This document shows, piece by piece, positions 8,455-16,845 of a stretch of 64,000 bases of DNA. The DNA is taken from positions 29,699 through 93,698 of the forward strand of contig JANPER010000028.1 in the NCBI GenBank assembly GCA_031423015.1, read 5' to 3'. The translations under genes were made by a program, and so were the position numbers. Origin of the DNA: DATGPD01 sp031423015. Its GTDB lineage: Bacteria > Planctomycetota > UBA1135 > UBA2386. The notes beneath the pieces are model-generated. The model had not been told where the DNA came from, searched no databases, and saw nothing but the letters and a program-made list of their open reading frames with translations. The stretch's first letter is position 1. Each line of letters begins with the position of its first letter.

Positions 8455-8872
8455 CCGCGACGTCTTGGCGGGCAAGCTGGACGCGATCCGCAGTCACATC
8501 GACCGCGTGCGCCGCAGCGGTGCACTGGACGCATCCCGTTTCTTGGACGACCAAGTCGTACAAGACGCAGCCCTGTTCAACTTGGTACAGGCGACACAGT
8601 CTGCGGTCGACGTGGGCGCCGTGCTGATCGCGCTGCGCGGTTGGGAAACGCCCGTGAGCCTGGGCCACACGTTCGCTGTGCTGCAGGAACGCGGAGTCGT
8701 GACGAAAGACCTGGCGACGCATTTGGCCGAGCTAGCCGGGTTGCGCAACCTCCTCATGCATCGCTACGGCAAGGTCGACCTCACACGCGTGCATCGCGAC
8801 CTGGCGAGGGATCTCGATGTGCTTGATCGCTTTGCGTCGTCGGTCTCGTCGTTGCCCGAGACGTCGACCTGA
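8447..8872 (+). CDS. hepT: HepT-type RNase toxin
   Basis: 141 aa, all-helical HEPN fold. The catalytic and modification motif Rx4HxY is intact as R100-NLLM-H105-R-Y107. The start is GTG 8447, overlapping the mntA stop by 8 bp, which implies coupling. Known role of the family: HEPN ribonuclease held inactive by AMPylation of the motif Tyr by MntA. The second HepT in this window (41213) differs at the His, so the two loci are not equivalent. Confidence 0.88.
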   Translation: MADRDVLAGKLDAIRSHIDRVRRSGALDASRFLDDQVVQDAALFNLVQATQSAVDVGAVLIALRGWETPVSLGHTFAVLQERGVVTKDLATHLAELAGLRNLLMHRYGKVDLTRVHRDLARDLDVLDRFASSVSSLPETST

Positions 8873-8972
8873 AACCCGTGACTCATCGCTGGCGGTGTGA
8901 TGCGCCGCGGCTCGAACGCAGAGCGCGGAGTCCACACTGGACTCGCGCCACCGCTCGCTGCACGCTGCTCGC

Positions 8973-9407
8973 ATGAGCCGAGAAACCCCTGACTATCACG
9001 ACGCCGACCTGGTCATCCGCCTGTACGAGCTGCGCCGCGAAGCCGTGATGCGTGCGTCGCGCGATGCGATCAACGGCAAGTTCCTGCCGCGCACCTACGA
9101 CGAGCTGCTGGCGATCACCGCGCCCGAGCACCCGATGAACGCTGCGTTCCGGCAGGTGTCGACGTACTGGGAGATGGTGTACGGCATGGCGCGGCACGGG
9201 ATCGCGCACGCGGAGTACCTAATCGAGAACAACGCCGAGGGCCTGCTGCTGTTCGCCAAGGTGGCGCCGCACCTCGAACGCTTCCGCAAGGACCGCGCGC
9301 CGACGGCGTTCCAGCACGCCGAGTGGGCAGCGCGCGAGACCGCGGTCGGGCGGCAGCGTTTTCAGATGTTCAGCAAGCGCATCGAAGCGCAGCTCGCGGC
9401 GAAGTAG
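8973..9407 (+). CDS. Conserved-looking protein of unknown function
   Basis: 144 aa, cytoplasmic, no signal or membrane segment. It is rich in charged and aromatic residues in helices (DADLVIRLYELRREAVMRAS, STYWEMVYGMARHGIAH, KVAPHLERFRKD), typical of a compact helical domain. I do not recognise a named family. It stands alone, 100 bp after hepT and convergent with the M56 gene, with no visible link to either. Confidence 0.7.
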   Translation: MSRETPDYHDADLVIRLYELRREAVMRASRDAINGKFLPRTYDELLAITAPEHPMNAAFRQVSTYWEMVYGMARHGIAHAEYLIENNAEGLLLFAKVAPHLERFRKDRAPTAFQHAEWAARETAVGRQRFQMFSKRIEAQLAAK

Positions 9408-9434
9408 CGCGCAGCGTGCAGGTCGCCGCGGCCA

Positions 9435-11060
9435 TCACTTCGCCGCCGCGTCCTTCTTGCTCACCACCAGGGTGCCCTTGGCATCCTCGGTCACCGTGCA
9501 TCCCACCTGCTCAACCGTGCGCAGGAGCGCCTCTTTGCACGGCACGTTCCGCAACAGCACGGTCACCTTGCCGGTGAGCGTCGATGGCACCAGAATCGTC
9601 TTCTCTGAGACCATGGAGATCGAGGCGATCACTCTGGTGACGTCAGCGTCCTCGAAGTTGAAGAAAACTCGCGGCTCCGGAGTTCTCGCTTCGGCGGCGG
9701 GGGTGGCGGGTGTGGTGGCGGCGGGCAAGGCTAGGGTCGTCGCCTGCGTGGCGGTGAGAGAAGTCGGCGGCGCCGCTTCTTGCACAGCGTCCCTCCCCAC
9801 ATTGGTCGCGGTTTCCTTGTCGGCCGCGACAACCTTTGCCGTGGCGCTTGGCGTCGCGTTGCCATCGCCGCGCAGGAACTCAGCCCTTACGATCGCGATG
9901 CTCGGCGACATCAGACTCGTGAGAGCATCGAACAACGGTTTTGCGTCGCCCGTGACAGCGAAGGTCACCGTAACAGTCCTCTTGGTCTCCGCGGCAGGCG
10001 CCGGCGTCGGAGCGGTACTGGCCTTTGCGGGCGTATCCTGTGCAATCAACGCTGGCGACGCCCATCCCAACGAGCCGGTGATGGCGACCAAGAGAGCACT
10101 GCTCCGACGCACGAAGGCGTGCAGATTGGAGCAGCGGGTTGCGAGACGGTCACGACGTTGCAGCAGCATGTTCATCCTCCTGAAGAACTCGGTTGGACGG
10201 CCGAGGACAGCCAGAGCGGCGCCTCGCGGCAGTGATGCCGCGGGCAGACCCTCGGCCAGATCGATCAACTCACGCACGTAGACTCCCTTGTCGAGGTGGC
10301 GCGCGGCGAGGTCGTCGGCCACCAACTCGGCGGCCAGTCCAGCCTCGCGACGAATCCACCAGAACAAGGGATTCCAAAACAGCAGGGGCGCCGCGAGCGC
10401 GAACAGCAAGTGTCCGAGCAGATCGCCCTGGGCCAGATGCGCCAGCTCGTGCAACAGCACCGGGCGCAGGTCGCGCACACTGCCATCGCCCGCACGCGCT
10501 TGCAGCAGCGATGCCGGCAGCACGACGCACGGCCGCAGCACGCCGCAACAGAACGGGCGCGCTACCTCGCGACTCACCAGCACCCGCAGTCGACACGACG
10601 CCAAAGGCAACGCGTGGGCTAGCGCGGTGATGTTCGCCGGCGCGGGCGCGCTGCGTCGCAACAGGCGACGCAGGCCGACGAGCGCGAATACCAACCGGAG
10701 CAGCATCAACGCCGCTCCGGCGACGAGACCCGCGCCGACGATCGCCAGCGCGTCGACAGTCGATGTAGGGTTGGCGACTACCAGGACAACCGGCGCATCG
10801 ACCGCAGTCAGCTCGGGCGCGACATCGAGCAGGACAGGCGACGGACCCGCCACCACCGTGCGGCGCAGACTGGGCGACGGCACGATCGCCAGCAGTAACC
10901 AGATCCAGAACACCGCCACCACCGACTCCGCAAGCCGCCGCCGATGAATCGGCGCGCGCGACACGGCAAGGCTCAGCGCACCCGTGACCATCAGCACCGT
11001 CGCACCCACCAGGAACGCGACCGCGTTGGCATTCCACCAATCGACAAGCAGCGCGATCAC
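9435..11060 (-). CDS. M56 (BlaR1-like) membrane metallopeptidase with C-terminal secretin/TonB-N-like domain
   Basis: 541 aa. Transmembrane helices are visible at about 11-33, 43-60 and 103-130, and a fourth at 319-338. Between the third and fourth is the cytoplasmic M56 zinc protease with HELAH at 204-208 and the downstream Glu in AAELVADD (Glu245). After the last helix come an Ala/Thr-rich linker and a ~80-residue domain (FFNFEDADVTRVIASIS ... TVLLRNVPCKEALLRTV) with the look of an STN/secretin N-terminal domain. Known mechanism: BlaR1-type proteases sense a signal outside and trigger removal of the BlaI repressor. A penicillin-binding sensor domain is absent, so beta-lactam sensing is not implied. 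The start overlaps the blaI stop by 4 bp. Confidence 0.88.
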   Translation of the reverse strand: MIALLVDWWNANAVAFLVGATVLMVTGALSLAVSRAPIHRRRLAESVVAVFWIWLLLAIVPSPSLRRTVVAGPSPVLLDVAPELTAVDAPVVLVVANPTSTVDALAIVGAGLVAGAALMLLRLVFALVGLRRLLRRSAPAPANITALAHALPLASCRLRVLVSREVARPFCCGVLRPCVVLPASLLQARAGDGSVRDLRPVLLHELAHLAQGDLLGHLLFALAAPLLFWNPLFWWIRREAGLAAELVADDLAARHLDKGVYVRELIDLAEGLPAASLPRGAALAVLGRPTEFFRRMNMLLQRRDRLATRCSNLHAFVRRSSALLVAITGSLGWASPALIAQDTPAKASTAPTPAPAAETKRTVTVTFAVTGDAKPLFDALTSLMSPSIAIVRAEFLRGDGNATPSATAKVVAADKETATNVGRDAVQEAAPPTSLTATQATTLALPAATTPATPAAEARTPEPRVFFNFEDADVTRVIASISMVSEKTILVPSTLTGKVTVLLRNVPCKEALLRTVEQVGCTVTEDAKGTLVVSKKDAAAK

Positions 11061-11455
11061 GGCGCCTCCCCCGGCTTGGTCTCAATCGCGTCGAGCAACT
11101 GGCGCAAGCGCGCGATCTCCTCGGTGGTCGGCTTGCGCAACGCGACGGCGCTCGCCACGAGTTCATCGACGGCGCCGCCGAACGCGCGCGTGAGCACCGT
11201 GCCGACCAGCCGGCTACGCGTCTCGTTCGACCCCGTCGCCGGCCGGTAGACGAACGTGCGCCCCGCCTTGCGGAAGGCGACCAAGCCTTTGTCAGTCATC
11301 GTGCGCAGAAACGCCTGCACCGTGTTCTGCACGATGCCCAGCTCGGTGCGCAGCTCCTCGTAGACCTCGCGCACGGTGGCCTCGCCGCGTTCCCACAAAA
11401 TGCGCAGGATGCGCAACTCGCGTTCGGTGGGCTCGGGGATCGCTTTGCCTTGCAT
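11057..11455 (-). CDS. blaI: BlaI/MecI/CopY-family repressor
   Basis: 132 aa. The winged-helix DNA-binding domain (ELRILRILWERGEATVREV, then GIVQNTVQAFLRTMTDKGLV) and a C-terminal dimerisation part (DELVASAVALRKPTTEEIARL) match BlaI/Penicillinase_R. It is expected to bind a dyad operator as a dimer and to be inactivated by the M56 protease encoded next in the operon (ATGA overlap at 11057-11060). A dyad CTTAG-N4-CTAAG lies 19 bp upstream of its ATG and is the obvious autoregulatory site. Confidence 0.9.
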   Translation of the reverse strand: MQGKAIPEPTERELRILRILWERGEATVREVYEELRTELGIVQNTVQAFLRTMTDKGLVAFRKAGRTFVYRPATGSNETRSRLVGTVLTRAFGGAVDELVASAVALRKPTTEEIARLRQLLDAIETKPGEAP

Positions 11456-11473
11456 GTCCCCGGGATCGGCAGG

Positions 11474-11487
11474 CTTAGCCGACTAAG
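11474..11487. promoter_or_regulatory. Candidate BlaI operator dyad
   Basis: CTTAGCCGACTAAG is a perfect 5+5 inverted repeat with a 4-bp centre, the symmetry expected for a dimeric BlaI-type repressor. It lies between divergent blaI (start 11455) and the gene at 11534 and could control both. Confidence 0.5.
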
Positions 11488-11533
11488 TTGAGAAGAACTG
11501 GCGACTGAGATCGACGCCGCCGGCGGCGAGGCA

Positions 11534-12004
11534 GTGGTGAGTCAGCTCGCTTACACGCACAACCTGATCGCAACTCCGCTCGACCGTGGCCGCGGGCTGT
11601 GGGAGTTCCTCAACATGAATGGCGCCAAGCGCGCCGAGATCTCCTCGCGTGCAATCGTCGCGACACCGGCTGAAGTCCGCCGCATGCGTGACGTGCGGGT
11701 CTGTGTCGCGACCCAAATCACGGTGCAGCATGTGCGAGCGACCGTGGCCACCCAGACCTTGCGCCCCTTCTTCGCGGGGAATGGCGCCGGCGGCAGCCTC
11801 AACCTCGGCACCGCCGGCAACGAGCGCGCCATCCTGTTGCAGGGAATGAGCGACAACGTAGCACAGGCTATCGACATGATCGCGGAGGTTGACCAGCCTG
11901 AACCGCTTGGGAAGATCGAAGACGACCGCCTGACCTTGTTGGAGAAGCGCGTGATCGCGCTGGAAGAGGCGATCAAGCGACTCGAAGGCAGCAAGCCCAA
12001 GTGA
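11534..12004 (+). CDS. Secretin N-domain-like protein, possibly 5'-truncated
   Basis: 156 aa from GTG 11534. Residues ~50-125 (VRRMRDVRVCVATQITVQHVR ... ERAILLQGMSDNVAQAIDMIAEVDQP) fit the N1-type domain of secretins, a periplasmic ring-forming module; a C-terminal helix follows. There is no signal peptide although this domain belongs outside the cytoplasm, and protein-like sequence (EELATEIDAAGGEA) continues upstream of the GTG to a TGA at 11489 with no better start. It may therefore be a remnant of a larger gene. It is divergent from blaI, whose M56 partner carries a related-looking domain. Confidence 0.55.
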   Translation: MVSQLAYTHNLIATPLDRGRGLWEFLNMNGAKRAEISSRAIVATPAEVRRMRDVRVCVATQITVQHVRATVATQTLRPFFAGNGAGGSLNLGTAGNERAILLQGMSDNVAQAIDMIAEVDQPEPLGKIEDDRLTLLEKRVIALEEAIKRLEGSKPK

Positions 12005-12010
12005 ACGCAG

Positions 12011-13186
12011 TCAGCGCTTCAACAATCGCAGCCGCTGGCAGGCGTCATCGAGCACCGGCGGGCGCACCGCGAAGTTGAAGCGGATGGTGCGCACGCCGCG
12101 CGGATCTTCGTGGAAGACGTGGCCCGGCACACCGTTGATGCGCACGCGCTCGACCATCTCCAGCACGGCGGGGTGCGGCTCCTTGTCGCCGAACACGCGC
12201 GTGTAGTCCGCCATCACGTAGTAGGCGCCTTCGGGCACGACAAAGGTGAAGCCTGCTTCGGCGAGCGCGGCGCAGAACTGATCGCGCTTGCGCTGGTAGG
12301 TGCTGCCGAGGTCTTGGTAGAACGTGTCGGGCAGCTCGCGCAGGGCGCGCTCGATGCCGCGCTGCATGGGGCGCGCCGCGCATACGTTCATCTGGTCGAA
12401 CACGACGCCGATCGCGTTCACGGTGGCGGCGGGCCCCGCCACGTAGCCGATGCGCCAGCCGGTGATCGAGTAGGTCTTGCTGTAGCCGCCGATCGTCAGC
12501 GTGCGTTCCCTCAGGCTCTCGAGGCTGGCGGGCGAGACGTGCGCGCGACCGTCGAACACCATGTACTCGTACACCTCATCGGTGATCACGACGATGTCGG
12601 TGCCATCGAGCAGCACGCCGAGTTGTTCGAGTTCGCCGCGCTGCCACACCACGCCGCTCGGATTGGCCGGCGTGTTGACCATCACCGCGCGGGTCTTGGA
12701 TGACAGCGCGCGCCGCAGCGCGGCGAAGTCCGGCCGATAGCCAGGCCCGAGCCGCACGCACACCGGGGTCGCGCCCATCAAGCGCAGCGACGCGTGGTGA
12801 TACGGATAGAACGGCTCGAACAGGATCACCTCATCGCCCGGGTCGAGCAGGGTCATGCCGGTGGCAAAGAACGCCCCCGACGAACCGGCCGCGATGGCCA
12901 CGTTCTCGGCTTGCACGTCGAGACCGTTGTAGCGGCGCAGGCGCTCGGCGATCCCGGCGCGCGCTTCGATCAGGCCGGCATACGGCGTGTAGAGCTGCCG
13001 ATCGGTCTTGCCGGTGATCGACTCGACCGCGCCCAGCACCAAGGGCTCGGTCTGATCGAGATCACACACGCCCTGCCCCAGGTTGATGCCGCCCTCGACC
13101 TTGTTGATGACGTCGGTGAGCGAGCGCAGCAGATTGCCGCTCTCGAGATGCGCCCGGCGTTGGGCGAGGTGAGCGAAGGGTTGCAT
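12011..13186 (-). CDS. Class I/II PLP-dependent aminotransferase
   Basis: 391 aa from ATG 13186. Fold-type I landmarks: NTPANPSG (171-178), D203xxY206 for the cofactor ring, and the Schiff-base Lys237 in GGYSKTYSITGWRIGY; the substrate-carboxylate Arg lies in the terminal IRFNFA. It resembles the aspartate/kynurenine/methionine aminotransferase branch; the substrate cannot be fixed from sequence. The start codon overlaps the stop of the upstream aldehyde dehydrogenase (TGATG), so the two are co-translated and likely serve one amino-acid or keto-acid catabolic route. Confidence 0.88.
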   Translation of the reverse strand: MQPFAHLAQRRAHLESGNLLRSLTDVINKVEGGINLGQGVCDLDQTEPLVLGAVESITGKTDRQLYTPYAGLIEARAGIAERLRRYNGLDVQAENVAIAAGSSGAFFATGMTLLDPGDEVILFEPFYPYHHASLRLMGATPVCVRLGPGYRPDFAALRRALSSKTRAVMVNTPANPSGVVWQRGELEQLGVLLDGTDIVVITDEVYEYMVFDGRAHVSPASLESLRERTLTIGGYSKTYSITGWRIGYVAGPAATVNAIGVVFDQMNVCAARPMQRGIERALRELPDTFYQDLGSTYQRKRDQFCAALAEAGFTFVVPEGAYYVMADYTRVFGDKEPHPAVLEMVERVRINGVPGHVFHEDPRGVRTIRFNFAVRPPVLDDACQRLRLLKR

Positions 13187-14727
13187 CAAGAAAGGGATCG
13201 TGGGTCCGACCAGGACGAATGTGTCTGACACATTCGTCCTGGTCGCACGTGATCGAAGCAGATCAGCTTGCTGAAGCGACGGATTGCGGCGGGAAAGCCG
13301 ACGCCGGTGAAGCCCGGGTGACCCGTCGCCGGGAACGGACCGCCGTGGTTCATCGCCGGACTGACGGTGACGCCGGTCGGCATCTTGTCGTTGAGCAGAC
13401 GGCCGACGCGCTCGCACAGGATGGGCGCCAGGCGTCGGTAGAGTTCCTCATCGTCGCCGCGGTCGTCGCTGTACACGCTGCCCGTGAGACTGCCATGCAG
13501 CGCCTCAGCGATCGCCAGCATCTCGTCGCCGTCGCGCGCGACGACGAACAAGGCCGCGCTGCCGAATGCCTCGGTCTGCAACGCGTCGGGCGCCGCGAGG
13601 AACTGCTCGCCGGTGGCGCGCAGCAGGGTGTTCTCGAACCGACAACCCGCGCCGGCCACGCGCTTGCCCCCCACCACCACGCGCGCACCCGCGCCGCACA
13701 ACGTGGCGACGGCGCCTTCCAGTTGCGTCGGTCCACCCGCGCCGAGCAACACGCCGGGTGTCGCCGCGCGCAAGCGCGCCGCGACGTCGGCCACGAGCGT
13801 CTCGGCCGCAGGCGACGCTTGCACGATCACCAAGCCCGGGCTCGTGCACATCTGCCCCGCCGCCAACAGAACGGACGCAGCGAAGTCCTCGGCCACCTTC
13901 GCCGACTTGGTCTCGAGTCCCGCCGGCAGCACGAACACCGGGTTCACGCTCGACATCTCCACGTAGGCCGGCTTGCCGGCGCGATCGGCCGCTTCCTTGA
14001 TCTTCAGCCCGCTCGCACGCGAACCGGTGAACCCCACCGCCGCGACCTCGCGCTGCCCCACCAGCCACAACCCGTCTTGCGGCGTGCATTGATAGAACAT
14101 CTGCACCATCGCCCGCGGCAGGGCCGGACACTTCTGCAACGCGCGCTCGACGCACTCCATGAGCAGCCGCGTGGTGCCGGGGTGCCCGGGGTGCGCCTTG
14201 GCGATCACCGGGTTGCCCGCCGCGATCGCGCTGGCGAAGTCGCCGCCGCAGACGCCGTTGAAGGCGAGCGGAAAGTTCGACGGCCCGATCACCAACACCG
14301 CGCCGCCGAGCGCGCAGGAGTCGGCGCGCAGGTTGTTGGCCGCGTCGACCACCGGCGTCGCCCACGAACGATCGCGCGCACTCGCCGCCGCCTGACGCAG
14401 CTGGTGCAGCGTGCGCGCCATCTCCACCTCGCGCAGGCGCGGGCGCAGCGCCAACCCGGTCTCCCGCGCGGCGCACGCTGCGATCGCATCGGCGCTGCCT
14501 TCGATCTCCGTCGCGCACCGCTCCAAGAACTCGCCGAGACGCGCCGGCTCGATGCCACGCAGCGCCACCGCCGCACGCTTGCCTGCCGCCGCCAACGTGC
14601 CCAGTTCGGCGCGCGGCGAGACCGGGTAGGTCTCCGGCAGCGGCTCGCCCGTCGCCGGATTGATGGCGGTGAAACCCTCGGTGGCGGCGGACGCCACGAA
14701 GCGCCCATCGCAGAAGATCGGTTGCAT
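13186..14727 (-). CDS. Aldehyde dehydrogenase, alpha-ketoglutaric semialdehyde dehydrogenase-like
   Basis: 513 aa from ATG 14727. NAD(P)-binding region GPSNFPLAFN (148-157), catalytic Glu257 in YVEMSSVNPVF and nucleophile Cys294 in GQMCTSPGLV. The GQxCTxPG and ExxSxNPVF forms are characteristic of 2,5-dioxovalerate (alpha-ketoglutaric semialdehyde) dehydrogenases of sugar-acid and hydroxyproline breakdown; substrate inferred. The last ~19 residues (from about Arg495) do not look like the family: they are encoded by a palindromic repeat (13208-13244) and read GRMCQTHSSWSDPRSLS, so the natural C-terminus appears replaced. It is coupled to the aminotransferase by TGATG. Confidence 0.85.
   Translation of the reverse strand: MQPIFCDGRFVASAATEGFTAINPATGEPLPETYPVSPRAELGTLAAAGKRAAVALRGIEPARLGEFLERCATEIEGSADAIAACAARETGLALRPRLREVEMARTLHQLRQAAASARDRSWATPVVDAANNLRADSCALGGAVLVIGPSNFPLAFNGVCGGDFASAIAAGNPVIAKAHPGHPGTTRLLMECVERALQKCPALPRAMVQMFYQCTPQDGLWLVGQREVAAVGFTGSRASGLKIKEAADRAGKPAYVEMSSVNPVFVLPAGLETKSAKVAEDFAASVLLAAGQMCTSPGLVIVQASPAAETLVADVAARLRAATPGVLLGAGGPTQLEGAVATLCGAGARVVVGGKRVAGAGCRFENTLLRATGEQFLAAPDALQTEAFGSAALFVVARDGDEMLAIAEALHGSLTGSVYSDDRGDDEELYRRLAPILCERVGRLLNDKMPTGVTVSPAMNHGGPFPATGHPGFTGVGFPAAIRRFSKLICFDHVRPGRMCQTHSSWSDPRSLS
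13208..13244. repeat. Palindromic element, copy 1 (18-bp perfect arms, 1-nt centre)
   Basis: Arms GACCAGGACGAATGTGTC and its exact complement flank a single T. The copy lies inside the 3' end of the aldehyde dehydrogenase and just before the aminotransferase start. The same core recurs at 52591-52623 (full) and about 36076-36096 (half). Confidence 0.9.
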
Positions 14728-14949
14728 GGCGGCCCAGACTACGGGCGACGAGCCGGGGTGAGAAGGCAGCGACCCGCGCGCGTCCAGCCCGCAACCGGCC
14801 CTGCTCTGCTGAGTCGCCGCCGCAGGGCGCCGCGAAGCGGCCGGCACCCGCCGGGTAGTTCGCCCTTCGTGACCTCGATTCCGGCGGCGTGGTATCAAGG
14901 CCGCAACCGGCGAGCGGCAAGGCCGCCCGCAGCGAACACGCCCCCACCC

Positions 14950-16554
14950 ATGCCGAGAGCTCTCGATCCCGAGTCCGCGCTCACCGACGTTGCCTGGCTG
15001 CGTGAACTTGCGCGCCAGCTCGTGCGCGACCAGCATCGCGCCGACGACCTCGCGCAGGACACCTGGGTCGCCGCACTACGCAATGGGCTCGGCGGCATCG
15101 TCAACGTGCGCGCTTGGTTGGCCACCACGCTGCGCAACAGCGCGCGGTTGATCTCGCGGCGCGAGCGGCGCGAGCAGGCGCGGCAGGCCACCGCCGCCAA
15201 GCCGGACATGGTGGACACGCCCGACACCCTGGTCGCGCGCCTGCAGGAGCAGCGCAGTGTCCTCGCCGCGGTGGAGCAGCTGGCCGAGCCCACGCGCTCA
15301 GCGATCATGCTGCGCTACCTGGAAGGGTTGCCGCCGCGGCAGATCGCGGCGCGCTTGGGGATCCCCGTGGCCACGGTGCAGACCCGCCTCAAACGCGGCC
15401 TGGAGCGGTTGCGCCGCGCGCTCGACGAGCGCCACGGTTGCAACCACGGCTGGGTCGCGGTGCTGGCGCCGTTCGCCCGCCGCCGTTCGGCCACGTCATG
15501 GTTCTTCGGAAGTTGCTTGCTGATGCACACACACCTGAAAACAACCCTGGTCGCCGCGCTGGTGCTCGGCGCGGTCGGCTTCTTCGCCTGGTCACGCCCC
15601 CTCGAGCTGCCCACCGCCGCGCAGGCGGCCGGGGAATTGCCGCCGAGCGCGCTCACGGCGGGCGCGCCCGCGGCCGCGTCACCGGCGCGCATCGTACGCG
15701 GTCGCGCGATTCGGCTCGACGCCGCGCCGCTGGTACACGTCACGGTCGGCCGCCGCGGCGGCAAGGAGCGCGTCGCTACCGGTGTCGACGGCAGCTTCGC
15801 GCTGCCATCGGACGCCACCGGCGGTGAGTTCGAGGTGGTGGACCCTGCCTGGACGACGCTGTTCTATGGCGACGCGAGCCACGGCGAGGCCGCCGAGCGC
15901 ATCATCGTCGCGGCGCGGCGGTGCCCGCTCAACGGCCGCGTCGTCGACGAGAACAACCGCCCGATTGCCGGCGCTGCCGCCCGCATCTGGTTGCCGCCGA
16001 GCCTGCGCGCGCGCCTACCGCTGGTGCTGGACTACTCGAGCCCGCGCTCCTGGTTGACCACCACCGATACCGACGGCCGGTTTGCATTGGCCGAGTGCGC
16101 GCAGCTAACCGACGTCGACGTCAGTCTGACCCGCGACGGCTATCGGCCGGAACGGCACGCTTTGGCGGATGGCATGACCGACATCGTTGTCGTGCTCCGG
16201 CGCCCAAGCGGGGGCGTCGATTCGGTGATCGGCTGCGTCATGTCACCGCACGGCACCATGGTGGCCGGCGCACACGTCGCTGCTGGCCACGCCTGCACGA
16301 TCACGGACCAGCGCGGCGAGTTCGCGCTCAGTCGCGAGCAAATCGGCAATGCCACGGAGCTGATCGCGGTGGCGGCGGGAATGCTGCCGGCGCGTGCCGC
16401 CGTGCCGGCAGCTACCGACTACCTCACGCTGCAGCTGATGGGAGAAGCGCGAGTTGCGCGACCCAAACATGGCCGACGCTTTCGAGATACACGACGCGCA
16501 CGCCAAGAAGCTCGACCTGTGCCGGATCGAGGGCACGAGCACGTATTCAAGTGA
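14950..16554 (+). CDS. Membrane-anchored ECF sigma factor with carboxypeptidase-regulatory domains (3' frameshift)
   Basis: 534 codons from ATG 14950. Residues 1-160 are an ECF sigma factor: region 2 DQHRADDLAQDTWVAAL and region 4 LPPRQIAARLGIPVATVQ with TRLKRGLERLRRAL. A transmembrane helix (about 198-213) follows, then Ala/Pro linker and at least two beta-sandwich carboxypeptidase-regulatory-like domains (CPLNGRVVDENNRPIAGAAA; VIGCVMSPHGTMVAGAHVAA). Planctomycete ECF groups with C-terminal extensions are known; the extension may sense envelope signals while the sigma part stays at the membrane. After about codon 498 the frame turns into Arg-rich non-protein sequence and ends at 16554, while protein-like coding continues in frame +2 from 16454 to 16699. 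Confidence 0.82.
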   Translation: MPRALDPESALTDVAWLRELARQLVRDQHRADDLAQDTWVAALRNGLGGIVNVRAWLATTLRNSARLISRRERREQARQATAAKPDMVDTPDTLVARLQEQRSVLAAVEQLAEPTRSAIMLRYLEGLPPRQIAARLGIPVATVQTRLKRGLERLRRALDERHGCNHGWVAVLAPFARRRSATSWFFGSCLLMHTHLKTTLVAALVLGAVGFFAWSRPLELPTAAQAAGELPPSALTAGAPAAASPARIVRGRAIRLDAAPLVHVTVGRRGGKERVATGVDGSFALPSDATGGEFEVVDPAWTTLFYGDASHGEAAERIIVAARRCPLNGRVVDENNRPIAGAAARIWLPPSLRARLPLVLDYSSPRSWLTTTDTDGRFALAECAQLTDVDVSLTRDGYRPERHALADGMTDIVVVLRRPSGGVDSVIGCVMSPHGTMVAGAHVAAGHACTITDQRGEFALSREQIGNATELIAVAAGMLPARAAVPAATDYLTLQLMGEARVARPKHGRRFRDTRRARQEARPVPDRGHEHVFK

Positions 16555-16699
16555 GCAAATGGAGTTGCACAACGGCCGCTGCCCCGTGCTCAATGTCCTG
16601 CAAGAGGCGCGCACGCTGGTGCTGCTGAAGGCCGGCCAGCAAGTGCGCCGCCTGGAGCTGAGCCTGGTCGCGGGAAGCGAGAACTTGATCACGCCGTAG
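16454..16699 (+). pseudogene. Out-of-frame 3' end of the sigma/carboxypeptidase-domain gene
   Basis: About 80 codons in a different frame from the preceding gene: LRDPNMADAFEIHD ... LVLLKAGQQVRRLELSLVAG, ending at 16699. The last part looks like the terminal strands of a carboxypeptidase-regulatory domain (GQxVRxLELSL). It is read as the displaced C-terminus after a frameshift near 16440-16460, either a true mutation or a base-calling error. Confidence 0.5.
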
Positions 16700-16845
16700 C
16701 CGGGGTCACTACCGGCGCTCTGGCGGCGCTCTGGCGGCACTTGCAGCAATCCTGGCGGTCGCCCGGCTGGATCTGCGTCCTGCTGGCTGAGCCGGGTCGT
16801 CACCCGACACCCCTTTCGATCAACGCCATTCACATCCTGACCTCG

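Noticed and set aside
9435..11455. Beta-lactam resistance system
   Set aside because: The M56 protein has no penicillin-binding sensor domain and no beta-lactamase is nearby; only the regulatory architecture is shared.
11489..11491. TGA upstream of the secretin-N-like gene as a readthrough site
   Set aside because: No protein-like sequence upstream and no Cys position known; treated as the upstream stop of a possibly truncated gene.
13219..14949. Upstream extension of the sigma/carboxypeptidase-domain frame
   Set aside because: Antisense to the aldehyde dehydrogenase and not protein-like; the sigma domain begins at ATG 14950.
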